Assembly: GCF_025950235.1 (NCBI RefSeq) | Contig: NZ_JAPDDT010000008.1 | Coordinates: forward strand, 265,750 to 329,749 | Direction: 5' to 3' | Source: Luteolibacter arcticus | GTDB taxonomy: Bacteria; Verrucomicrobiota; Verrucomicrobiia; Verrucomicrobiales; Akkermansiaceae | DNA: 64,000 nt | Part shown: positions 9,890 to 18,336 of the stretch, one piece after another | How positions within the stretch are numbered: position 1 is the first letter of the stretch | Layout: every line of letters starts with the position of its first letter | Made by a program: the position numbers and the translations under genes | Notes under the pieces: generated by a model | The model's input: only the letters and a program-made list of their open reading frames with translations | Told to the model about the DNA's origin: nothing | Databases searched by the model: none

Positions 9890-9985
9890 GAACCGCGAAA
9901 TTACGCGAAAAAGCGCGAAATCTAAAAGCAGGAGAAAATTCCCTATCTAACAGATTTCGCGTATTTTCGCGCTATTCCGCGGTTC
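9890..9985. repeat. Intergenic inverted repeat with 34-base arms
   Basis: The arms at 9890-9923 and 9952-9985 are near-perfect inverted copies built from the units GAACCGCG, ACGCGAAAA and GCGCGAAATCT, separated by a 28-base AT-rich loop. No ORF uses the segment. There is no T-run on either side of a compact stem, so it is unlikely to be a simple terminator, although it lies between converging genes. It looks like a non-autonomous palindromic element. Confidence 0.8.
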
Positions 9986-10055
9986 AAATTCTTCGCCCGG
10001 GCCGGCTTGGATATCTGCGCTTCCAAGCAAGAGCCTCGGTCCGTTGCTTTCGGGG

Positions 10056-13000
10056 TCATGGTGGGACCAATTCGGCTTCGAAGCGGAAGAAGGCTTTCGG
10101 CGGGGTGGAGAGCTGGGAGATGCCAAAGTAGGCTTCGCCGGGGCTGAAGGTGAAACCGGGACCGGCCAGAGGTTGGTTGTTCGGGCCGTCGTAGGTGAAG
10201 ATCGTTTCGTTGAAATTGATGAGGTTGGTCGATCGCTTCAGGATCCAGCGGGTGTAGGGAGCGGCTGCGGCATTGAAGCCGAGTTGGACCTGAAAGTTAG
10301 AGCCGTCGTTTCGCACGGCAGGGTTTTGGGACGAGGACCGGTCGAAGACCAGCGGGTCGGTGCCGAGGGCGTGCTCGATGCCGAACGTGTTGCCGTCGTT
10401 GTCGAAGTCTTCTTCCCAGAAAGCGGCGAGGTCCGGGTAGCCTTGGAATTCCGTCGCGCCGATGTCCGCGGTGGAAACGCGTGGCAGGCCGCGCTGGTCG
10501 GTGGCGGTGGAGGGGCCCGTGGTGGCATCGATGACTGGTGAGGCGGGCAGGGGAACGTGCGTGGGGAAGCCGGGGCTCCAAAATCGGAGCGGGGACAGTC
10601 CCGGATCGCCAGCGGTGAAATTTCCGCTGCCGGTCAGTGGATTGCCGATCAGGTTGTTAGGGAGGTTGCCGGCGGCGATGGTATGGTTCGCGATCAGGCT
10701 TCCCGCGTTGTAGATGGCGCCACCGCCGAACCCGCCAGCGGTGTTTGAAGAGATCGTGCAGTGGAACAAGGTCAAGGTGCTGCCACTGGTGTTCTCCGCC
10801 GCTCCGCCGCCTGAACTGACGCGATTTCCGGAGAGTGTGCAGTTCTCCAGACGGGCGGTGGCCTCGTTCAAGATTGCGCCGCCTGACTGGGCGGAATTGT
10901 CGGAGAGAGTGGAGCGGAAGAGGGCCAAGGATCCTTCGTTGAAAATTGCTCCGCCGTTACTGTCCTGATCCGCCGTGGAGTTCGAGCCGAGGTGGCAGGT
11001 GTCGATTTCGAGGATGCCGTGATTCGAGATGCAGCCGCCGAGACCGGTGATGTTGAGTGTACCTGCCCGACCTGTGACGTTTTGCGAGAGGATGGAGCTG
11101 TGAATTGCCAGAATGCCCGTGTTGGCGATGGCACCGCCGCTGCCACCCCGGCCTCCGAAAATGTAACCCGCCGGAGCTCCTGGAATCGGCGGAGGAAGCA
11201 CCAAGCCATCGCCCCCCGCTCCGCAGCGGTTGTTCGCGATGGTGGCATTCATCACAGTGAGAGTGCCTTCATTCAGAATCCCGCCACCGTCTTGGCCAGG
11301 AGTTCCATAAGTGACCGGCAACTCCGTGGCATCCGTGCCATCTGAGGATCTGCCGTTATAGATAGACAGATGGTACATGGCGACGGTGGCACCGGCACCG
11401 ATGTGGAAGCCGCGTGATTGACTGGCGGCATTGACCGGGATGGGGCCGAGCGACGCATCGATGACCAGCCCGGCGTTGGCAGGGATGGAGAGCTCGCCAA
11501 GGGTCAGGTTGATTGCTCCCATCGGCGAGAACGGCGGGATCACCACGCGATGCCCGGGAGTGGTGGCCTCGGCAAGTGCCTCGCGCAAGGACCGGCCGGC
11601 ACCCGCAGAGGAGCCGTTGTTTTCATCGGTGCGGGTGGTGACAAGCAACAAGGGCCCGGCCTCGACCGCGCCGATGTCCGGCAAGGCACCGACGCTGCCG
11701 GAAAAGCCGCGCTGGTCGGTGGGGCGGACGGATCCGCCGCCGCCATCGATGGCCGGTGAGCCGACCAGCGGGTGGCGCGTCATCGTCGGTCCGCCGAAGC
11801 GGCCCAGCGGGGTGAGCAGCGGGTCGGCATCGGTGATGGTGCCGGATCCGCCGAAGGTGGTGCCGGGGCCTTCACTGTGGAAGGACTGGATGAGGTTGTT
11901 GCCTTCAACAACAAGCGCGCCGCTCAAATTGTGGATGCCGGGCGAGGCGGCGGCGGAGTTTCCGGAAATGATGGAGTTGGTCACGGTCAGCGAGGTTGAC
12001 GCGAAGAAGATCGCGCCGCCTTTGTTCCCGGCGTGGTTGCCGGTGACGGTGCAACGGGTGAGGGCCAGCGGCGCGGAGCTGTAGATGGTGCCGCCGTTGC
12101 TACCGGCGGTGTTGCCGTGAAGGGTGCAATTCACGAGTTGCATCGGCTGGCCGTAGTTCGCGATCGCCGGTGCGTCGGCGGACGAGGTATTGTCCGTGAA
12201 GGTGCAGCCGGAAAGGAATGACCTGCCGTGGGCCCGGAGTGCGGAGCCGCCCAGGGGAGCACGGTTGCCGGAGAGGGCGCAGTCGGTGAGAAAAAGCAGC
12301 CCTTCGCTGTAGATCGACCAATGCCGCCCGTTGACGAGCTTCAGGCGGTTGATCGCCACGGCCGAGGAGGTGCCGACGTAGAAATGGTGAGAGAGGCCGC
12401 CGGTGTCGAGAGTGACGCCTTGTGCGAGGTTCGATGCGTCGATGAAAATGCCGCTGCTGCCGGTGAACTCAATGTTTCCCGAGGTCAGGGCGATTGTCTG
12501 CCCGGAAAGCCCCGGTGCGAAGGTGATGCGGCCACCGCTGGCGATGGCATCAGCAATCGTTTGGCGCAGGGTGTCGGCTCCGGTATCGCCGGCATTGAGG
12601 ACCATGCGGGTCCGGAGCGAGTCCCAGGTGGTGGCCACGCCGAGATCGTCCCACGATGCAGTGCCGGAGCCGCCGCTGGCGAGTCGCACGGCGGTGCTCC
12701 AATTGGTGCCGGTGTAGGGGACGGTGACCGCCGGCACGGATGAAGATTCCGGTGCGGTCAGGTTGGGATTGATGTAAAGCGCCAGCAGGTCATTGGCGAA
12801 GTCCACCTTGGCAACCAGCGTGTAGGTCTGGCCGGCCGTGGCGGGGATGGACGACATGTTCCGGCTGACCCCTACCACATCGATGCCGAAATTCGTCTCG
12901 CCAAAGGGCACGCCGAAAAAGATCTGCTCCGAGGGGAAGTCGAACGAACTCATGCCAGCGAAGCTCACGCCGGCCGTGGGGGTGAAGCTGACCCGGTAAT

Positions 13001-13337
13001 AGACCGCCTTCGCGACGTGGCCTTCGTTCACCGCGCCATCCGCCTCGTCGCTGGGGGGAAAGCCTTCACCCGGGCCGTGGTACTCGCGGATGGCGGAAGC
13101 GAAGTTGCTGGTGACGAGCGCTCCCCCGCTGATGAGAGGAGTGCCGGCCAATGCATCCCAGTCGGAAACGCCGCCATCGTGACCGGCCGGAGCAACATTC
13201 CGGCGGTCCCAGAAGGCTCCGCCACTGGCGCCTTGAATGGGGCCATCGGGATAGTGGAAGGAGTCATGGCCGATCAGGTCGGCGCGAAGGGCAAGCGGAG
13301 CGAGGAGCACCGCCGCGAGAAGAAGCGAAGTTTTCAT
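10056..13337 (-). CDS. Secreted right-handed beta-helix protein with two choice-of-anchor-Q-like halves
   Basis: The ATG at 13337 starts a clean signal peptide (MKTSLLLAAVLLAPLALRAD) and gives 1,093 residues; upstream in-frame codons add only non-signal sequence. After a lectin-like N-terminal part (about 20-215), two long beta-helix regions follow. They are rich in short repeats of the kind FLSGCTFTDNTSS, LTRCTVTGNHAGNKGGAIFF and LENCTLSGNRVSSGGG, and each ends in a DQRG...DIGAVE/DIGATE signature of choice-of-anchor-Q proteins. The C-terminal 90 residues contain DFDNDGNTFGIEHALGTDP, a calcium-binding-like module often seen at the ends of secreted Verrucomicrobia proteins. Such proteins are polysaccharide-binding or surface structural proteins; no lyase catalytic residues can be assigned. 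Its neighbours do not narrow the role. Confidence 0.85.
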   Translation of the reverse strand: MKTSLLLAAVLLAPLALRADLIGHDSFHYPDGPIQGASGGAFWDRRNVAPAGHDGGVSDWDALAGTPLISGGALVTSNFASAIREYHGPGEGFPPSDEADGAVNEGHVAKAVYYRVSFTPTAGVSFAGMSSFDFPSEQIFFGVPFGETNFGIDVVGVSRNMSSIPATAGQTYTLVAKVDFANDLLALYINPNLTAPESSSVPAVTVPYTGTNWSTAVRLASGGSGTASWDDLGVATTWDSLRTRMVLNAGDTGADTLRQTIADAIASGGRITFAPGLSGQTIALTSGNIEFTGSSGIFIDASNLAQGVTLDTGGLSHHFYVGTSSAVAINRLKLVNGRHWSIYSEGLLFLTDCALSGNRAPLGGSALRAHGRSFLSGCTFTDNTSSADAPAIANYGQPMQLVNCTLHGNTAGSNGGTIYSSAPLALTRCTVTGNHAGNKGGAIFFASTSLTVTNSIISGNSAAASPGIHNLSGALVVEGNNLIQSFHSEGPGTTFGGSGTITDADPLLTPLGRFGGPTMTRHPLVGSPAIDGGGGSVRPTDQRGFSGSVGALPDIGAVEAGPLLLVTTRTDENNGSSAGAGRSLREALAEATTPGHRVVIPPFSPMGAINLTLGELSIPANAGLVIDASLGPIPVNAASQSRGFHIGAGATVAMYHLSIYNGRSSDGTDATELPVTYGTPGQDGGGILNEGTLTVMNATIANNRCGAGGDGLVLPPPIPGAPAGYIFGGRGGSGGAIANTGILAIHSSILSQNVTGRAGTLNITGLGGCISNHGILEIDTCHLGSNSTADQDSNGGAIFNEGSLALFRSTLSDNSAQSGGAILNEATARLENCTLSGNRVSSGGGAAENTSGSTLTLFHCTISSNTAGGFGGGAIYNAGSLIANHTIAAGNLPNNLIGNPLTGSGNFTAGDPGLSPLRFWSPGFPTHVPLPASPVIDATTGPSTATDQRGLPRVSTADIGATEFQGYPDLAAFWEEDFDNDGNTFGIEHALGTDPLVFDRSSSQNPAVRNDGSNFQVQLGFNAAAAPYTRWILKRSTNLINFNETIFTYDGPNNQPLAGPGFTFSPGEAYFGISQLSTPPKAFFRFEAELVPP

Positions 13338-13452
13338 GGCCAGGGAGGGACGCGCGGAGCAGGGGGGATTTTTTGCTCCGATCCGCAATAGACCGCTGCC
13401 ACATGTTGGGGACAAGTAGTAAGTCCGGGGTCACCAGGGTCACCTCGTTTTG

Positions 13453-13605
13453 AATCCACCCACCACTACGGATTGGTGGATTTTGGACTTCGGCGGCCGT
13501 CAGCGTATCGCGGCCCTTCAGGCCGCCATCCTGTCACTCGCTGGAACCCCGCCCGTTGGGCGGAGCTGAGGAATCTCGCCCCGTTGGGGCTGAAGGGCCG
13601 ATACG
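13453..13605. repeat. Mosaic of intergenic palindromes between two minus-strand genes
   Basis: The gap 13338-13664 holds no gene. It contains three nested or adjacent inverted repeats. AATCCACC (13453-13460) pairs with GGTGGATT (13475-13482). CCGCCC-GTT-GGGCGG forms a tight hairpin (13549-13563). A long pair lies at 13504-13520 and 13591-13605 (CGTATCG...GGCCCTTCA against TGAAGGGCCGATACG). The composition and stacked palindromes suggest a dispersed REP-like element; the first hairpin could end the upstream cardiolipin synthase transcript only weakly, since no T-run follows. Confidence 0.65.
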
Positions 13606-13664
13606 TTGTGGCTGAGGAGCCGATGCGTTGGGGCTGGAGAGCAGATATAGTCCGCGGCCATCAT

Positions 13665-15092
13665 TCACTGGACGGGTGCCATCAGCCGGGCGGCGCGGCA
13701 GGCGAGGCGGAAGGCAAAGGAGCGTTCGGTGAACTCTTCCACCTTCACCTCGCGTGATTGGGCGAAGTCCATCTCGAGCATGTGCGCTACTTCGTCTGAA
13801 AACGCCGGATCGGCGGAGAGCGCGGAGATCTCGAAGTTCAGCCGGAACGAGCGGTTGTCGAGGTTGGCGGTTCCCACGCAGGCGAGTTGGTCGCTCAGCA
13901 TCACCTTCTGGTGGAGAAAGCCGCGGGTGTAGCGGAAGAGCTTGATGCCGCACGCGATGGACGGCTCGAAATAGGTGAAGGCGGAAAGCCAGACCAGCAG
14001 GTGATCCGCCTTCTCCGGGATCAGGATGCGCACGTCGATGCCGCGGATCGCGGCGGCCTGCAGGGCGGTCATCACGCCGCCGTCCGGGACGAAGTAGGGC
14101 GAGGCGATCCACAGTCGCTCGCGGGCGGTATTGGCCATCTCGGCGACGACTAGTTGCCACGACTCGACGGGATCGGCCGGACCGGTAGGGATCACCGCGG
14201 CGATCTGGTCGGCGGTTTCCGCGTGACCGGACCATTCGAGATCGGGAATCTCGTCGGCGGCCCAGTTCCAGTCCTCGATGAAGACGAGCTGGATCGCCTG
14301 TACCGACGGGCCTTTCAATTTGAGATGGGTATCGCGCCACGCGCCGAAGCGCTGGTCGCGGCCGAGGTATTCGTCGCCGACATTGATGCCGCCAACGAAG
14401 GCTTCCTTGCCATCGACGACGACGATCTTGCGGTGGTTGCGGAAATTGAGCTGCAAGCGCGAAATCCAGTGCCGGTTCCGGCCGAAGGAAGCGTGGGCGA
14501 TTCCCGCCGCGGCGAGTTCCTTCAGGTAGGCGCGGGACAGCTTGTTCGAGCCGAGCTCGTCGTAGAGGAAGTAAACCCGGACGCCGGCTTTTGCCCGGTC
14601 GATCAGGGCGCGCTGGAAGCGCTTTCCCACACGGTCGTTCTTCACGATGAAGAAATTGACGAGCAGGTATTTCTCGGCGGACGCGATGGCCGAGAACAAG
14701 GCCTCGAAGGTTTCCTCGCCGTCGATGAGCAGGGTCAACTCATTGCCGCGGGTGAAGGGCAGGCCGCCGAGGAACTCCGCGGCCCTGCCGAAGGCATCGT
14801 CCGGCTTGATTTCGTAGTGACGCAGCCGCCGGTGCATGTCCTCGGCGAGCTTGCGCAGGTCGGCGTCCCCGCCGCGGCGCGCGCGCACGTAGCCGGTGAA
14901 GCGGGTCTTGCCGGTCAGGTAATACATCGGGACGGCAATCCATGGTGCCGCCATCAGCGAAACGATCCACGCGATCGTCCCTTGGGACGTGCGCACGTTC
15001 ATCAGCGCATGGATGACGAGGAAAATACCCAGCCCGTGAAAAATCAGCAGCCCCGCGGCGAGGATGGCGGCGAAGGTTTCCTGGCTTGGCAT
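13665..15092 (-). CDS. cls: Cardiolipin synthase (phospholipase D family)
   Basis: This 475-residue membrane protein condenses two phosphatidylglycerol molecules (or uses another phosphatidyl donor) to make cardiolipin. Two N-terminal hydrophobic segments (about 7-30 and 38-60) anchor it in the inner membrane. Two HKD catalytic motifs are visible: NHRKIVVVDGKEAFVGGIN near residue 216 and HQKVMLSDQLACVGTANLDN near residue 391. Both have the downstream Asp and Gly-Asn/Ser residues expected of the phospholipase D fold. Length and order match bacterial ClsA-type enzymes. It stands alone between a palindrome-rich gap and a divergently transcribed hypothetical gene. Confidence 0.93.
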   Translation of the reverse strand: MPSQETFAAILAAGLLIFHGLGIFLVIHALMNVRTSQGTIAWIVSLMAAPWIAVPMYYLTGKTRFTGYVRARRGGDADLRKLAEDMHRRLRHYEIKPDDAFGRAAEFLGGLPFTRGNELTLLIDGEETFEALFSAIASAEKYLLVNFFIVKNDRVGKRFQRALIDRAKAGVRVYFLYDELGSNKLSRAYLKELAAAGIAHASFGRNRHWISRLQLNFRNHRKIVVVDGKEAFVGGINVGDEYLGRDQRFGAWRDTHLKLKGPSVQAIQLVFIEDWNWAADEIPDLEWSGHAETADQIAAVIPTGPADPVESWQLVVAEMANTARERLWIASPYFVPDGGVMTALQAAAIRGIDVRILIPEKADHLLVWLSAFTYFEPSIACGIKLFRYTRGFLHQKVMLSDQLACVGTANLDNRSFRLNFEISALSADPAFSDEVAHMLEMDFAQSREVKVEEFTERSFAFRLACRAARLMAPVQ

Positions 15093-15237
15093 CGCGGGAC
15101 TCTAACCGACCGGAACCAATGCGGCAACAGGTCGCTTGCAATTCGCTTTGCCTGCCAGATCGAAGCTGATCCTAGGCGTTCGGTTCTGTGAAACTGCTGG
15201 ACCCACGTGACGCCGGCGATTCAATTCGTGGCCTTCC

Positions 15238-16449
15238 ATGCCCGCGTATGTGATTCCCGCAGCGGTTGTCGTCACGGTGGCGTGGCTGCTTTGGCGCTTT
15301 CTTCCCGTTGGCAAGTTTCATGGCCAGCCGGTGATGCTGCGGCACTGGTGGAAGTTTCGGCGGCCGATGCGGATCGAAGCGGCTACAAGGGCACTGAGAG
15401 CGGCGGAGAAGCTTCCCGCGACCCAGCGGTTGGCTGCCTTGATCCAGCTCGAAGAGAAGTATGGCGGCGACTGGCTTTCCGGCGATTCAGTCCGTGGGGC
15501 GATCATCGCTTCCGGTCAAGACGACGCCCTGCCATGGGTTTCCCGCATCCTCGGTGCCAAGAGGTATCGCGGTGTCGCCACCGATGTGATCAAAGCCTGC
15601 ACCAGCGGCGATGCGCAGCCTCATTATCGGGTCCAGATGTTCAAGATGCTGCTGCCATTGCTTGATTCTCGCGCCGCTGACGGAATTCAATTGGGTATCG
15701 CGGCAGCGCTACTCGAACTCGATCGCGACTGGGCGATGCGCATCTTGACTTCGCCGGAGTACTTGACCGCGGAACATCCGCTGTTCCTCGACATTTTTTC
15801 GGCGATGAACGACGCCAAGGTGCCACTGCCCCCCATCGAATACGCACCCGTCGGGCAACCGCGAAGTTATCGTGATGTGGCGGTTCGCCTGCAGATGGCA
15901 CGCGCCGCGGCTACGGTGGATCCGTCAGAGGGCGAGCGTCTGTTGAAACTCCTGATCGACTCCGGAGCGGAGGTCCGGGCTCGGGCCGGGATGGAATTGG
16001 CCGCTCTCCGGGGGCTTCCTCATCCCGATAGCATCGGTGGGCGTGCTTATCGCGGCGGTGTCGCGAATTTGAACGACCGTGAGCGCGCGGTGATGATCGC
16101 CTACCGGGCGTCCTACGCGATTTCGAATGGGAATCTCATGATCTTGGTGGAGCATGATGAACTGGAAGGTGTTTCCTTGGCAGAAATAGTGGAGGCATTT
16201 CGGGAGACGGGAGCACCGGCCCGCGCGGCGTGGGTGGAGGCGTTCATGGCAATTCTGGGCCCGGTCGCCATGGAACGGAATCCGGAGGTGAGAAAGAGCC
16301 GGATTAAAGCGCTTGGGGACGACTTCCGCAGGCAGTTGTCCGCGCTTCAGGAGGGCGGCCTTCCGGTGGAGGCGGGAGAGTATGAAGAGGACGATCTCTT
16401 CCTCTACATCTACATGCTCGAACACGAGGCGGACTTCGAGCGAGAGTAG
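15238..16449 (+). CDS. Membrane-anchored helical protein with DMP19/DUF4375-like C-terminus
   Basis: A 403-residue protein with one N-terminal membrane segment (PAYVIPAAVVVTVAWLLWRF) and a short basic stretch after it, so the bulk is predicted cytoplasmic. Residues about 50-230 are helical and Ala/Leu-rich with HEAT-like spacing. The C-terminal part (about 280-350: AYRASYAISNGNLMILVE followed by EIVEAFRETGAPARAAW) resembles DMP19/DUF4375 domains, which have an NGG-like turn followed by an alpha-helical bundle. That assignment is tentative. The gene ends 18 bases before the convergent cytochrome gene. No function can be stated. Confidence 0.7.
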   Translation: MPAYVIPAAVVVTVAWLLWRFLPVGKFHGQPVMLRHWWKFRRPMRIEAATRALRAAEKLPATQRLAALIQLEEKYGGDWLSGDSVRGAIIASGQDDALPWVSRILGAKRYRGVATDVIKACTSGDAQPHYRVQMFKMLLPLLDSRAADGIQLGIAAALLELDRDWAMRILTSPEYLTAEHPLFLDIFSAMNDAKVPLPPIEYAPVGQPRSYRDVAVRLQMARAAATVDPSEGERLLKLLIDSGAEVRARAGMELAALRGLPHPDSIGGRAYRGGVANLNDRERAVMIAYRASYAISNGNLMILVEHDELEGVSLAEIVEAFRETGAPARAAWVEAFMAILGPVAMERNPEVRKSRIKALGDDFRRQLSALQEGGLPVEAGEYEEDDLFLYIYMLEHEADFERE

Positions 16450-16467
16450 CGGTCAGTGGGGTCCGCG

Positions 16468-18096
16468 TTATTCCGGCCAATCGAGCAGGATATTCCACTT
16501 GAAGGTCCGCTCTTCCGGAAGGGTGGGCGTGTTCTCGTTGTCGATCTTGTCGTAAACGTTCTTCGGCGGGGTGAGCACGGGGTCCTTGCCGTAGATGAAG
16601 TCCTGGTCCTCCACGATGGTCCGGTAGGCCTTGTTCAGGGCGAGGGCTCGCTCCCGGGATGGCGTGATCAGGTCGTAAACGTCCTTGGCCGCGAGCAGCT
16701 TCTCGTGGTCCACCGAGCCATCCGGCTTGAACCACTTCGCGGTCATCTCGTCGTTGTTGCGGAACTCGCTGCCACCGCCGGCGCGGCTGAGGTAGGTGAC
16801 GATCTCGCCGAGCGACTCGCCCTTGTTCGGCGCGTCGGGCATGCCTTTCAGGTCCAGATAGCCCCAGCCCTTCGAGCCATCGAGCTTGCGCGGGAAGCTG
16901 AAGGTCTTGTCGATGGTCGAGCCGACCGAGTTGTGGCAGCCCATGCAGGAGAAGTTTTCCTCGTAGGTCATAGAGCGGAGCTGGCCCTGGCGGTCCTCGA
17001 TGAATCCGTGCAGTGCCCAGCCATTCCCGTTGTCGAGGCCGTAGTGCCCGAGGTCGTAGTAGGCGGGCAGGTTGCCGCGCTCCTTTTCCATCGCTTCGAG
17101 CTCGTACTTCCTGGCGTACATCGGCTTCGAGTAGGCCTTCGCTTTTTTCGAGTAGCGGACCTCCTTCATGCGCGGGGAGGGGCCGATCCCGCCGTCCTTG
17201 CCGATGCCGACGTAGCGCACGGTGTGGAGGAACTCGGTGCCTTCCGGGTACAGGAAGCTCTCGATCGCGGTGTCCTCCGCTGCTCCGACCCAGCCGGTGA
17301 CGGTCTTGATGCGGGTCGCGGTGCCGGGCTTGCCGTCGCCATCGAGGTCCTTTCCGATCACGATCTCGCTGACCGGCAGGGTGCCGATGCTTTGCTCGCC
17401 CTTGATGTTCGCCTCGAGGATGGCGAGATTCGCCTTGTAGATGTCCGCGGAGAAATTGCCCGCCTTGTCGGTGCGGAAGATTTCCGGCAGGCGGATCATC
17501 ACGTCGTCGGTCGAGCCATTGGTGGGCCAGAAGGTGCTGGGGAAGGGCTTGTAGTTGAAGGCGACCCAATGGCTGCCGTCCTTGGCGAAGCCGTGTTCGT
17601 CGAACGCGTCCTTGCCGAGATGGAGATTCTTGAGATCGGGGATCCAGCCCTTGAAATCCGCGGCGCGCAGGCGTGAGGGGAGTCCTGAGTAGTTGTCGAC
17701 GGCGATGTAATTCAGGATGTCGTCGTCGCTGATCGCCTTGATCCGTTCCGTGCGATCTTCAAAAAGGTTCTTCCAGTGGTTCTCCAGGCCGACGTCGCTG
17801 AAGCTGTAGGCTTGCTGGAGATCGGCGTCGTTCATCACGTTCTCGCGGCCGTCGATGCCATCCTGGTGGCAGACATAGCAGGGGTTGTTCCGGATCTCGG
17901 TGCGCGTGTAGCACATCGGGGGGACCACGCCCTCGGCATTGTAGAGCAGACTGGCGGGAGCTACGTTCGGCTGGCGTGGCAGGACCTCTTGGCTGGTTTT
18001 CAGCGAGTCGAGGATCTGTTGGTAAATTGGCGAATCCTCCGCTTGCGCGGCGGCACCGGAGAGGAATGCGGCGAGGAGGTGACGGGACAGTTTCAT
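16468..18096 (-). CDS. Exported c-type cytochrome with two CxxCH haem sites
   Basis: The ATG at 18096 begins a signal peptide (MKLSRHLLAAFLSGAAAQA), giving 542 residues; the frame extends upstream but the added residues are not signal-like. Two covalent haem attachment motifs are present: NNPCYVCHQD near residue 80 and NFSCMGCHNS near residue 390. The protein is otherwise a large soluble periplasmic domain of unrecognised fold, with a calcium-site-like DLDGDGKPGT segment. It follows a PhoX-like secreted protein on the same strand, separated by a terminator and a palindromic repeat. Co-function in periplasmic metal or redox chemistry is only suggested by adjacency. It could alternatively be a di-haem peroxidase-like relative, but the length and spacing do not fit that family. 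Confidence 0.82.
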   Translation of the reverse strand: MKLSRHLLAAFLSGAAAQAEDSPIYQQILDSLKTSQEVLPRQPNVAPASLLYNAEGVVPPMCYTRTEIRNNPCYVCHQDGIDGRENVMNDADLQQAYSFSDVGLENHWKNLFEDRTERIKAISDDDILNYIAVDNYSGLPSRLRAADFKGWIPDLKNLHLGKDAFDEHGFAKDGSHWVAFNYKPFPSTFWPTNGSTDDVMIRLPEIFRTDKAGNFSADIYKANLAILEANIKGEQSIGTLPVSEIVIGKDLDGDGKPGTATRIKTVTGWVGAAEDTAIESFLYPEGTEFLHTVRYVGIGKDGGIGPSPRMKEVRYSKKAKAYSKPMYARKYELEAMEKERGNLPAYYDLGHYGLDNGNGWALHGFIEDRQGQLRSMTYEENFSCMGCHNSVGSTIDKTFSFPRKLDGSKGWGYLDLKGMPDAPNKGESLGEIVTYLSRAGGGSEFRNNDEMTAKWFKPDGSVDHEKLLAAKDVYDLITPSRERALALNKAYRTIVEDQDFIYGKDPVLTPPKNVYDKIDNENTPTLPEERTFKWNILLDWPE

Positions 18097-18191
18097 GGGG
18101 CGGTCGGTGGGGCTGCGTCCGGTCACGTAAGAAATGACCCGAGGAAGAGAAATCGCGGCTATGGGGCGATTTTGATACATGGCGAATCTTC

Positions 18192-18275
18192 CGTAGGCGC
18201 GTTCGTGGAAGCGCGGGAGTCATAGGTGAAGGTCGCTTCTCCGGTGGCCTCCGCGGTGTCACCACCGCGCCTACG
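18192..18275. repeat. Dispersed palindromic repeat with CGTAGGCGCG ends
   Basis: CGTAGGCGCG (18192-18201) and its exact complement CGCGCCTACG (18266-18275) flank an internal GC-rich region. The same terminal sequence occurs twice, nested, at 21252-21389, so this is a family rather than a single hairpin. It is not part of any gene. Confidence 0.75.
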
Positions 18276-18283
18276 AAAGAGAA

Positions 18284-18305
18284 GGCGGGCCCTTGCGGGC
18301 CCGCC
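18284..18305 (-). terminator. Rho-independent terminator of the PhoX-like gene
   Basis: A perfect 9-base-pair stem (GGCGGGCCC with GGGCCCGCC) closes a 4-base loop about 30 bases after the stop at 18337. On the minus strand it is followed by the pyrimidine tract TTCTCTTTC. The T-run is imperfect, so termination may be partial. Confidence 0.7.
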
Positions 18306-18336
18306 CTCGGGTGTCACGGATGCGCTCCGTCGGAGA

